This document shows positions 1 to 6,101 of a stretch of DNA of 7,625 nt, piece after piece. This DNA comes from an uncultured Chlamydiae bacterium (GTDB lineage Bacteria; Chlamydiota; Chlamydiia; Chlamydiales; SM23-39), in NCBI GenBank assembly GCA_903864395.1, contig CAIPFQ010000042.1:1-7625 (forward strand), in the 5' to 3' direction. The position numbers were made by a program, and so were the translations under genes. Under the pieces are notes generated by a model, which was not told the origin of the DNA, searched no databases, and worked only from the letters and a program-made list of their open reading frames with translations. The number at the start of each line of letters is the position of its first letter. Position 1 is the first letter of the stretch.

Positions 1-217
1 CTTCTAGGGCTTTTTCAACCCAGGCTATCTCATCCGAGAGCCGTATTTTTGAAGGTTTTTTTCTCTAAACTTTGGGATTTAATGTATGTTAGGCTCTAAC
101 GCACTCAACACACTCTTACCTTCAAACCCTTGGTCAACCTTAGTGTTTTACACTTGTAGGATTTTCCAAGTAACCGAACCACTTTCAAAAAAACTTACAT
201 CATCAAGTGATGCTATG
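1..217. other. left-edge region without a convincing gene
   Basis: I find no gene I can support here. A minus-strand frame stays open from about position 64 to the window edge (ending in residues like IRLSDEIAWVEKALE) but begins just after a TAG and has no ATG. A plus-strand frame is open over positions 1-96. Openings of this length are expected by chance, although the minus-strand one could be the end of a broken gene extending outside the window. The stretch is AT-rich with several T runs. It directly abuts the foldback element, with no recognisable target duplication at the junction. Confidence 0.4.
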
Positions 218-398
218 CTCGACTTTGCAGCTTTTGTGGGCTGCCTGCCTTGGCTATTTGTCCTCGGACGTTCGACCTATGGTCGAACTGGGCGATTATT
301 TAAACCAGGCAGGGGTTTTTAACCCCTTCCCGATTTAAACAACGCCCCCGAGAACAAATATCCCGAGGCATCCAACCCAAAAAAGTTGCAAAGTCGAG
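218..398 (+). mobile_element. MITE-like foldback element, complete copy
   Basis: This is a 181-bp non-coding element whose two ends are imperfect inverted repeats of each other. The left end reads CTCGACTTTGCAGCTTTT and the right end, reverse-complemented, reads CTCGACTTTGCAACTTTT. The similarity continues inward for about 55 bp, with both arms carrying a TATTTGT-CTCGG-type block. Near the middle lies a 7-bp stem (AGGGGTT / AACCCCT, 311-327). The left arm carries an extra hairpin, GTTCGACC-TAT-GGTCGAAC, at 270-288. It has no transposase and no convincing reading frame of its own; a plus-strand frame running through it from about position 86 is probably spurious. An inverted copy lies at the other end of the window. 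I see no clear target-site duplication. It could be a non-autonomous transposable element or another kind of dispersed palindromic repeat; transposition itself is inferred. Confidence 0.75.
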
Positions 399-465
399 AT
401 AAGAATTTTTTAGAACTCTACTGTCTCTTATAGAGAGTAAGTCGAGAAAACATCCCCGTCTTTTG

Positions 466-494
466 TTGACTTGCAGCAATGTTTTGGGTAATAT
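466..494 (+). promoter_or_regulatory. near-consensus sigma70-type promoter of the AAA ATPase gene
   Basis: A -35 box TTGACT (466-471) is separated by exactly 17 nt from a -10 box TAATAT (489-494), close to the consensus for the housekeeping sigma factor. The -10 box ends 7 nt before the ATG at 502, so the expected start of transcription falls on or next to that ATG, predicting a leaderless or nearly leaderless mRNA. This also argues against the upstream in-frame TTG at 463, which would lie before the predicted transcript start. The transcription start is inferred from spacing only. Confidence 0.65.
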
Positions 495-501
495 GGGCCT
501 T

Positions 502-1869
502 ATGAAGCGCGATCGTACAACATTCCTTATTCAGTGGCTTAAGGCGGAAGGGAGAAAGCCTCTTGTGATTCGAGGCGCGCGTCAAGTTGGTAAGACTTGG
601 TTAATTAGAGACTTAGCGCGATCTCAGGAAAAACGTCTCGTGGAATTGAATTTTGAAAAACGCCCTACCTTAGAGTCTTTATTTGAGTCTAATGATCCCA
701 AAGAAATAATTTTGCACATTGGGGCCGCGATGGGGGCGAAGATCGATCCATTGAACACGATTCTTTTTTTGGATGAGATTCAAGCAGCCCCCCACCTTTT
801 AGCAAAATTGCGTTGGTTTTTTGAAGAAATGTCGGAGCTTCCTGTCATAGCGGCTGGGTCTTTATTGGATTTTTCTTTAGAAAAGCATGAGTTTAGTATG
901 CCCGTGGGTCGGATTAGTTATCTATATTTAGAGCCTCTGTCCTTCGAAGAATTTTTGGTCGCGACAGGAAGGGGAGAGCTTCTCGTCTATTTGCAAAAAT
1001 ATGAAGGGAATTTGCAGATTCCAGAAGATCTCCACCTTCAGTCCATGAAGGCGGTGAAGGAGTATCTTGTGATAGGGGGAATGCCTGCGGCAGTGGCTTC
1101 TTGGGCGGCTGAAAAATCGCTTGAAGCTGTAAACCAGATTCATTTTGATTTGTTGGCTACCTATCGCGATGACTTTGCCAAATATAGGGAACGCCTTTCA
1201 ATGGATCGCTTAGAAGAGGTCATGGACTCGGTGCCAAGACAGCTGGGAAAAAAATTTGTATATAAAAATGTAAATGCAGAAGTGAGCGCCCCCCCTTTAA
1301 AGCAAGCTCTCGATTTATTGACAAAAGCGCGCGTCTGTCATCGAGTTTTATCTACCTCCGCCAATGGGCTTCCTTTAGGAGCGGAGGTAGACGCGAAGAG
1401 TATAAAAGTGATTTTATTAGATTGTGGGCTTTGTGGCGCTTCTCTAGGAATGACCCTTCATCAATTAAATTCGGTTTCTGAAATTACTATGATTCATAGT
1501 GGGGCGATGGCGGAACAGTTTACAGGACAAATTTTGCGGACAATAACTCCTGCTTATATTTCTCCCTCTCTTTATTATTGGCAGCGGGACAAAAAAGGCT
1601 CAGAGGCAGAAGTGGACTATGTGATTCAGCATGAAAATCAAGTCATTCCTCTTGAAGTCAAGGCTGGGACTACAGGAACGCTTAAATCTTTGCATCAGTT
1701 CATGAAGGACAAGAAAAAAAACATTGCGCTAAGGGTGAATTCGGATTTTCCTAAAATAAGTCCTATAGAGATAAAAGATTCTTCAGGGGGGGTGATTCAA
1801 TATACTTTGTTGTCTCTTCCATTCTACTTGCTAGGGCAGGTTCATCGTCTTTTGAATTGTTTAGAATAG
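502..1869 (+). CDS. AAA+ ATPase of the AAA_14 / DUF4143 family
   Basis: This encodes a predicted cytoplasmic ATPase of 455 residues from the ATG at 502. Numbering from that start, Walker A is GARQVGKT (about 25-32) and Walker B is ILFLDEIQ (about 87-94), followed by AAGS (about 117-120). This is the AAA_14 N-terminal half. The C-terminal DUF4143 half shows GGMP (about 192-195) and ends with an E-x-E-x-D then E-V-K arrangement (about 368-387) resembling the PD-(D/E)xK nuclease fold seen in this family. The substrate is unknown for most members. The gene stands alone on its strand, downstream of the foldback repeat, and ends 10 bp from the oppositely oriented ygfA. In-frame starts at 463 (TTG) and 493 (ATG) exist. 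I prefer 502 because family members begin just before the Walker domain and the promoter lies immediately upstream; no good Shine-Dalgarno is visible. It is probably accessory rather than core. Confidence 0.9.
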   Translation: MKRDRTTFLIQWLKAEGRKPLVIRGARQVGKTWLIRDLARSQEKRLVELNFEKRPTLESLFESNDPKEIILHIGAAMGAKIDPLNTILFLDEIQAAPHLLAKLRWFFEEMSELPVIAAGSLLDFSLEKHEFSMPVGRISYLYLEPLSFEEFLVATGRGELLVYLQKYEGNLQIPEDLHLQSMKAVKEYLVIGGMPAAVASWAAEKSLEAVNQIHFDLLATYRDDFAKYRERLSMDRLEEVMDSVPRQLGKKFVYKNVNAEVSAPPLKQALDLLTKARVCHRVLSTSANGLPLGAEVDAKSIKVILLDCGLCGASLGMTLHQLNSVSEITMIHSGAMAEQFTGQILRTITPAYISPSLYYWQRDKKGSEAEVDYVIQHENQVIPLEVKAGTTGTLKSLHQFMKDKKKNIALRVNSDFPKISPIEIKDSSGGVIQYTLLSLPFYLLGQVHRLLNCLE

Positions 1870-1879
1870 CAATCAGAGC

Positions 1880-2401
1880 TCAAACAAGGAGCCATTTTTG
1901 GACAGGGACGTCCCAAGAATCTCTTGGGAGGGGTTCTGAAGAGAGTTGCTCTTTAAAGCCTACGCCGAGAGTTGGTGTATTTGGAAATGTGGCGAGAAGA
2001 CGATCGTAATGACCCTGTCCATACCCTAGACGATAGCCCTCTGCATCGAAAGCAAGAGCGGGCACTAAAATAAGATCGATCTCTTTCATTTCCGCTTTTG
2101 TGGCTGTTTCTGGGTCGGGCTCAGGAACTTTTAAGCTCGATAAAAGCAAACGCATTTTTTCAGTACAAAGGTAGGGGGTCAGAAGGTTCTCTTCGAGCCT
2201 AGGCAAATGAAAACAGCCCCTTTCCTTCAAAGAGAGATTTAGCAGGGAAAGATCAATTTCCGATCCAATCGGATAAAAGGAAAGAATTTTTCCTCGACGC
2301 TCCAAAGACCTTCTGAGAACAATCGCGCTGATCAAAGTGCGATGCTCTGGGATCGCTTTTCGCAAGGCAAGAAATTTGTGGCGCAGCGCTTCTTTATCCA
2401 T
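1880..2401 (-). CDS. ygfA: 5-formyltetrahydrofolate cyclo-ligase
   Basis: This cytosolic enzyme (EC 6.3.3.2) converts 5-formyltetrahydrofolate to 5,10-methenyltetrahydrofolate with ATP, returning a storage or inhibitory folate to the one-carbon pool. The protein has 173 residues, slightly short for the family (about 180-200). The signature LGYGQGHYDR lies at residues 125-134, preceded by VPALAFD (113-119), and the family C-terminal pattern LPRDSWDVPV is at 158-167. The N-terminus has the basic R/K-rich helix and the SFYPIGSEID strand expected for ATP binding. It is the last gene of the minus-strand operon. Its ATG overlaps the stop of the lipoprotein gene by 8 nt in the string ATGGATAA, with AGAAG immediately upstream. 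No terminator with a T run is visible before the convergent ATPase gene. In C. trachomatis, as I recall, the corresponding gene is followed by recA, which is not seen here. Confidence 0.93.
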   Translation of the reverse strand: MDKEALRHKFLALRKAIPEHRTLISAIVLRRSLERRGKILSFYPIGSEIDLSLLNLSLKERGCFHLPRLEENLLTPYLCTEKMRLLLSSLKVPEPDPETATKAEMKEIDLILVPALAFDAEGYRLGYGQGHYDRLLATFPNTPTLGVGFKEQLSSEPLPRDSWDVPVQKWLLV

Positions 2402-3662
2402 CTTCTGGCTCTAGGGATTTGCCTTTAATGTAGGAAATTTTTTTGAGAAAGACGCCCTCTTCATCATAGAGGTTGGCTGTGCCATTGCCATTGAGAATCG
2501 TTGATGTTGGCTCGCTTTGGCTTTTTTTATAATAGGCCCCTCGAATGATTTTTCCTGCCTCATACTCTTCGACGAGCATGAGAGAGCCGTTGCGATACCA
2601 TGCACAAGAGGGCCCCGATTTTTGGTTGCGACTGTATTCTCGCTGACTTTGAAGTTGGCCGTTGCGATACCACGTTTTTACAATGCCATGCACAGCGCCC
2701 GTCTCCCATTGAATAGAGAGTTTTGGTTTAAGCTCGTCGCCTCTTTCCTCGGAAGGATAATAATTCATCTCTTCGCCATGTTTTCTTGCGCATTTTGTCG
2801 AATAGACTTGCTGAAGCTCTTCTTTTGCATTGAATTTTTTGACTACGCCCTCTGCGGCCCCCTGTTTAATTTCGATGAGCCACGATAAGCGATCCCCCTC
2901 AAAATGGGCTTGAACGCCCCGGCCTCCTTCAACTTGGGTGAGTGGCTCGCCTTCAGGGCTATAGTAGGTGCCCTGCAATAACAACCCTTCGGAATATTGT
3001 TCTTCCCAAGATCTAGCGCCATTTTCGAAAAAGCCTAAGGAAGCTCCTTTTCTCGCGCCCTTTGAGAACCTTGTTTTGCAACGGACGCGCCCGCTTGGAT
3101 AATATTCAATCATCTCCCCCTCTTCCATGTTTTTTGCGTAGGGGATTGTTTTTTGCGTTTCTCCCGAAGGGTAAAAATAGACACAGGTGCCTTGCATAGA
3201 GCCGTTTTCATAGGGGATTTTGGCTAAAATTTGTCCCTCTTCATTCCAGACTTTGCAGAGGCCATTGAAAAGCCAATCTTTTTGCGCCCCTTGGGCCACA
3301 TCCGCTGTGCCCCCGATGATTGAAGCGTCTATTTTGATTTGTCCTGTCGAAAACCACTCCTTATAAGCGCCATAAGCTCTCATTTCTTTCGCTTCAAGAT
3401 ACTGAGCGATTTGTCCGTTGGGGTGATACGTTGTAATGGTCGAATGGCTTTTCCCCTCTTTTCTATAGACGCGAACCACTTTTTTGAAAGGCTGCGCAGC
3501 TAGAAAATCAATGGCTTCATAATGCATCAGTTTCTCGGGATGGCTGATCGTTTCAGTAAAGCCATTGCGATCTTGGATTTGGATTCCAACAAGAGGATCC
3601 TCTTCGAGTCTATGGTTTGTGCATCCAGCGATCCAGAGCAGAAGAAATAAATATTTTCTCAT
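2394..3662 (-). CDS. MORN-like (YwqK-type) repeat lipoprotein
   Basis: This is a predicted secreted lipoprotein of 422 residues. The N-terminus MRKYLFLLLWIAGC is a lipoprotein signal peptide with a lipobox ending at Cys14, so the mature protein should be lipid-anchored in the envelope. The rest is built from many degenerate repeats of about 22 residues centred on Y/W-x-x-x/S-G, for example YHPNGQI, WFSTGQI, WNEEGQI, FYPSGE, YYPSGRV, WYRNGQL, WYRNGSL and YDEEGV. This is the MORN_2 / YwqK pattern. Such proteins are often labelled antitoxin component YwqK; nothing here supports a toxin-antitoxin role. The start at 3662 forms an ATGA overlap with the stop of the preceding gene and has AGAGA about 6 nt upstream. 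An alternative ATG lies two codons earlier at 3668. Operon position after the GspL/GspM-like pair suggests an envelope partner, which is inference. From memory it corresponds to C. trachomatis CT648. Confidence 0.85.
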   Translation of the reverse strand: MRKYLFLLLWIAGCTNHRLEEDPLVGIQIQDRNGFTETISHPEKLMHYEAIDFLAAQPFKKVVRVYRKEGKSHSTITTYHPNGQIAQYLEAKEMRAYGAYKEWFSTGQIKIDASIIGGTADVAQGAQKDWLFNGLCKVWNEEGQILAKIPYENGSMQGTCVYFYPSGETQKTIPYAKNMEEGEMIEYYPSGRVRCKTRFSKGARKGASLGFFENGARSWEEQYSEGLLLQGTYYSPEGEPLTQVEGGRGVQAHFEGDRLSWLIEIKQGAAEGVVKKFNAKEELQQVYSTKCARKHGEEMNYYPSEERGDELKPKLSIQWETGAVHGIVKTWYRNGQLQSQREYSRNQKSGPSCAWYRNGSLMLVEEYEAGKIIRGAYYKKSQSEPTSTILNGNGTANLYDEEGVFLKKISYIKGKSLEPEDG

Positions 3663-4279
3663 TTCCATTCTCTTTTTATGAACTCTATATTTACATAAAA
3701 CACCTCTTGACCAAGAGGTGTTTTAGTTTTTTTGATTCTGCAGTCGGAAATTAGGGTGAGCGGTTTTTTTTCAATAGAATCCCCCTCCAACAGAGTTAAA
3801 ATTTTCGCGAGATCTTTTTCATCCATCTGTACAGAGCTGAGCTGTTTTTCCTCTGTTTCTGTCATTGTAGCGCTTGTGCGAATCGCTTCTTCTTTGAATA
3901 AAAGACGGTTGGTTTCCGAGTCAATCCAACGAAGTCTCTCTTCAAGCTTTTTTCCGTCCGCTAAAGCGGGATGGCGCAGCAAAGAGGCTATATGCTCTCT
4001 CTCAGTTTGTAAAAACACAAAGGATTCCAGATTTTTATCTATGAAAAAAGGATCGCAGCGCGAATGCTTTTCAATCATTTGCTCTTTGCGCAGCTTGTTC
4101 TTGAGAGCCCTTTTTTCTTTTTGTTCGGCGAAAAGAAAACGTTCCTGAAGTTTTTTGAGATCTGCTGCGCGCAGCGCAAAATAGCCGAGACAAAGGGCGA
4201 AGGGAAGGGTGAGCAAGCAGATAAAAAGAGGGAGGCGGATCTGAGAGAAAAGAAGTTGACTCCATCTTGCGAAATTCAT
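3659..4279 (-). CDS. single-pass inner-membrane protein, PilO/GspM-like candidate
   Basis: The protein has 206 residues. A short cytoplasmic N-terminus (MNFARWSQLLFSQIR) leads into one hydrophobic segment at about 16-36. The remaining 170 residues are very charged and probably periplasmic, with likely coiled coil at about 40-72 and 107-130 and a small C-terminal domain ending VFYVNIEFIKREWK. I do not recognise a sequence family. The topology, size and position directly after a PilM/GspL-like gene match PilO or GspM, the small partners that dimerise with PilN or GspL in type IV pilus and type II secretion platforms. That role is inference. The start is well supported: AGAGG lies about 6 nt before the ATG, and the ATG overlaps the previous stop as ATGA. 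The last codons contain a strong hairpin (3697-3724). From memory it corresponds to C. trachomatis CT647. Confidence 0.85.
   Translation of the reverse strand: MNFARWSQLLFSQIRLPLFICLLTLPFALCLGYFALRAADLKKLQERFLFAEQKEKRALKNKLRKEQMIEKHSRCDPFFIDKNLESFVFLQTEREHIASLLRHPALADGKKLEERLRWIDSETNRLLFKEEAIRTSATMTETEEKQLSSVQMDEKDLAKILTLLEGDSIEKKPLTLISDCRIKKTKTPLGQEVFYVNIEFIKREWK
3697..3724 (+). terminator. strong intragenic hairpin, terminator-like on the plus strand
   Basis: AAAACACCTCTTG and CAAGAGGTGTTTT form a perfect 13-bp inverted repeat around a 2-nt centre; in practice this gives a 12-bp stem with a 4-nt loop. On the plus strand it is followed by AGTTTTTTTG, the layout of a rho-independent terminator, here antisense to the operon. 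On the minus strand it is followed only by TTTTATGT, a weaker tract. It lies inside the coding sequence (about residues 186-194 of the GspM-like protein) and about 35 nt before the lipoprotein start. It could end antisense transcription, attenuate the operon or protect mRNA ends; which of these is not visible. Confidence 0.5.
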
Positions 4280-5754
4280 AAAAACCTCTTTTTAAGAAAA
4301 AAAGACGTTTTGTAGCTGTGAGAAAAAGTTTCCCAGGAAATTTCTTTGGTGGCATCGACAAAAGCGTCGCCTTGAAGAAGAGCCTCATGAAACAGTCTAG
4401 CGTTCATAGGATTTTTAACGCTAAACTTAAGCTCGACTTTCGCAATATAGGGCGCTGTAAGAGATCCAATTTTTGGATATTCAACAAAGAGGTAGCGCAG
4501 ATCGAGTAGATCAATAGGATCCGATTCTTCGTTTAATTTTTGAGCCAGCGGGTGCCTTGAGAGCCAAGAAAGGGTGTCGGATACGTTAGGCAGCGTGGAT
4601 AGGTAGGGCGTTTCCTTGCGATGCGTTTCAATGAGCTTGAGCCAAGAGACAAGATCGTTTTCTGAAGAGCCCCAAGCTTGGATGTGTTGTGCAATGGCAC
4701 TGTGGATCGCTTTTTCTTTTGTTGCAATGCTTTTGAGTCCGATCGCAAGCAAAAGGGCACTTAAGCCTAAGGAAAGGGCGACGAGAAGGGAGGCGTACCG
4801 ACCCGACTGCCTCCAGTGTTTTTCGGGAAAGAATTTTTCTCTCAATAACTGGAGGGGTTTTTGCGTGTTTTCAATGGCAAGGGCTATGGCAAGAGCATAT
4901 TTGTCTTCGCTGCCAGAGGTTTTGGTCTCTGATGCAAAAATAGACTCTTTGAGGGCTGGAAGAGCCTCGTGCAACCCTGTACAGATCACAGTGTGGGCGC
5001 TAGAGAGGCGCGCAAAAGAGTGGAGGATTTTTTCGATCTCTTGCTTCATCTCCGCAAGTTTTTTTGCAAGGGTAGGAAAGTGCATTGCATCGATCGTTTG
5101 CAAGGATATAAATGCCTCTTGCAGCGAGGAGAGATTTTTTTGATCTTCCCAAAGAGCTTTCGCTAAAACTTCTATCCCGCTATCGGTGGCATGCGCTTTT
5201 TTGAGCCTCCCTTTTTCTATGAGAGCGCATGTGATTTCGCTAGAGCCAAAATCGATCAATACCGCATCGGAAATTTTTGGATGTTTCCACTGCGCATAGT
5301 GCAAGAGAGCGAGTGCATTCGCACCGAGGCGATCGAGATCTGCCCCAAGGTTGTTGCAAAGGATTAAATGTTCAGCGATCGCATTTTTTGATGCGCTCAA
5401 TACGAGGGCAGAGGTTTTGTTTTCGACAGCCTGCATATCGTGAATCAACACGATTGTGTCTTGAGGATTTAAGGGGCTTGTTCCTTCATTTTGCAGTAAA
5501 AAGGCAGCCCGCGCGTGCTTTGGTTTTTTCGTGTTTAATTCTAGCCGTTTTGCTAAAACGTGCTTGGCAGAGAGCCCTGAAACGATTTGTCCCTTGAACT
5601 TGGGACTGTAAAGCTGCTTTACAGCGTTTGGCTCTGTGATAAGAGTTTCTTTGACGTCTTTGAGAAAAATACGTCTGCCTTGGATGGAGAGAAGAGCTGC
5701 GCGGAGGAAGGGGGGGTCGATTTGAAGACCTATGTGAAGAGTAAAGATGTCCAT
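4276..5754 (-). CDS. PilM/GspL-like actin-fold protein with membrane anchor and PilN-like tail
   Basis: This is a predicted bitopic inner-membrane protein of 492 residues. Residues 1-315 look like a PilM/GspL actin-like cytoplasmic domain: a degenerate phosphate-1 strand LHIGLQ (6-11), a clear phosphate-2 motif LIDFGSSEIT (166-175), and TVICTG (255-260) in the place of the adenosine motif. A single transmembrane helix lies at about 320-340 (YASLLVALSLGLSALLLAIG). A short coiled stretch and a periplasmic domain of about 150 residues follow, with a PilN/GspL-like ferredoxin-fold pattern near KVELKFSVKNP (439-449). The one-chain arrangement is that of GspL, or of PilM fused to PilN, the platform that links the secretion ATPase to the inner membrane. 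I chose the ATG at 5754 because the promoter sits immediately before it. The frame extends upstream to 5844 (TTG) through sequence that is better read as promoter. It is the first gene of the operon and overlaps the next by 4 nt. From memory it corresponds to C. trachomatis CT646. Confidence 0.82.
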   Translation of the reverse strand: MDIFTLHIGLQIDPPFLRAALLSIQGRRIFLKDVKETLITEPNAVKQLYSPKFKGQIVSGLSAKHVLAKRLELNTKKPKHARAAFLLQNEGTSPLNPQDTIVLIHDMQAVENKTSALVLSASKNAIAEHLILCNNLGADLDRLGANALALLHYAQWKHPKISDAVLIDFGSSEITCALIEKGRLKKAHATDSGIEVLAKALWEDQKNLSSLQEAFISLQTIDAMHFPTLAKKLAEMKQEIEKILHSFARLSSAHTVICTGLHEALPALKESIFASETKTSGSEDKYALAIALAIENTQKPLQLLREKFFPEKHWRQSGRYASLLVALSLGLSALLLAIGLKSIATKEKAIHSAIAQHIQAWGSSENDLVSWLKLIETHRKETPYLSTLPNVSDTLSWLSRHPLAQKLNEESDPIDLLDLRYLFVEYPKIGSLTAPYIAKVELKFSVKNPMNARLFHEALLQGDAFVDATKEISWETFSHSYKTSFFLKKRFL

Positions 5755-5761
5755 GGGGTGG

Positions 5762-5790
5762 ATGATAGCATAAATTTTCTGAAGCGACAA
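5762..5790 (-). promoter_or_regulatory. promoter of the GspL-like operon
   Basis: On the minus strand, TTGTCG (5790-5785) is followed after exactly 17 nt by TATCAT (5767-5762), then 7 nt (CCACCCC) to the ATG at 5754. The spacing places the transcription start at or next to the ATG, predicting a leaderless mRNA. No Shine-Dalgarno sequence is present before that ATG, which agrees with this. The 7-nt geometry is the same as at the ATPase gene. This is pattern reading only. Confidence 0.5.
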
Positions 5791-5819
5791 TGGCGAAAAA
5801 CAGCTCATTCCTGTAGAAT
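5791..5819 (+). promoter_or_regulatory. weak candidate promoter of yggT-dusB
   Basis: In the 89-bp divergent region, TAGAAT (5814-5819) is a fair -10 box. At 17 nt upstream, TGGCGA (5791-5796) is a poor -35 box, lying directly against the -35 box of the opposing promoter. Transcription would start near 5827, leaving a leader of about 17 nt with a weak CAGAG ribosome-binding site. The assignment is tentative. Confidence 0.3.
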
Positions 5820-5843
5820 GTTGGCAACAACAGAGATTTTTCA

Positions 5844-6101
5844 ATGGCTTATCTTCATTCTATCGTTCAAACTCTTTTCTCAGTGTATACAATTTTGCTG
5901 TTTCTTCGGATCGCAAGTTCTTGGGTGCCTCAATGGCAGGGCCATCAGATCGTTCGATTCATCGCGTTTTATACCGACCCGTATTTAAATTTTTTTCGCG
6001 GGCTTATTCCTCCCCTCGGGGGTGTTTTAGATCTTAGTCCGATTCTTGCCTTTTTTGCTTTGCGTCTTATAGAAACCATTTTATTAGGAATTGTGCGATG
6101 A
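5844..6101 (+). CDS. yggT: YggT family small membrane protein
   Basis: The protein has 85 residues and is almost entirely hydrophobic, with two membrane helices (about 6-26 and 64-83). Between them is the family signature: RIASSWVPQW (22-31), then TDPYLNFFRGLIPP (44-57) and GGVLDLSPILAF (59-70). YggT proteins are conserved inner-membrane proteins of unclear function; links to osmotic tolerance and, in plastids (CCB3/YLMG), to nucleoid or cytochrome assembly have been reported. One YGGT unit is present, whereas some bacterial members have two. The ATG at 5844 is preceded only by a weak CAGAG. The stop overlaps the dusB start as ATGA, so the two are probably translated together. From memory it corresponds to C. 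trachomatis CT645. Confidence 0.88.
   Translation: MAYLHSIVQTLFSVYTILLFLRIASSWVPQWQGHQIVRFIAFYTDPYLNFFRGLIPPLGGVLDLSPILAFFALRLIETILLGIVR

Noticed and set aside
86..322. 78-codon plus-strand reading frame running into the left repeat
   Set aside because: More than a third of it is repeat sequence, it has no ribosome-binding site, and its residues show no family pattern. Such frames recur wherever the element does and are likely spurious.
439..446. Additional AAGTCGAG near 439-446 as a further repeat terminus
   Set aside because: The match to the element end is only 8 bp and does not extend inward, so chance is a sufficient explanation.
463..501. Earlier starts (TTG 463, ATG 493) for the ATPase
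   Set aside because: Both lie at or before the predicted transcription start and overlap the -35 to -10 region. The family start fits 502. The choice is not certain.
1905..1929. Palindromes GGGACGTCCC and TCCCAAGA-ATC-TCTTGGGA in the 3' end of ygfA as a bidirectional terminator for the convergent genes
   Set aside because: No T run follows on either strand, and the sequence encodes the conserved C-terminal motif of the enzyme, so the symmetry may be incidental.
5755..5844. N-terminal extension of the GspL-like protein to an ATG at 5808 or TTG at 5844
   Set aside because: The extra residues are cysteine-rich and unlike the family. The region contains a -35/-10 pair ending just before the ATG at 5754, and the TTG abuts the start of divergent yggT.
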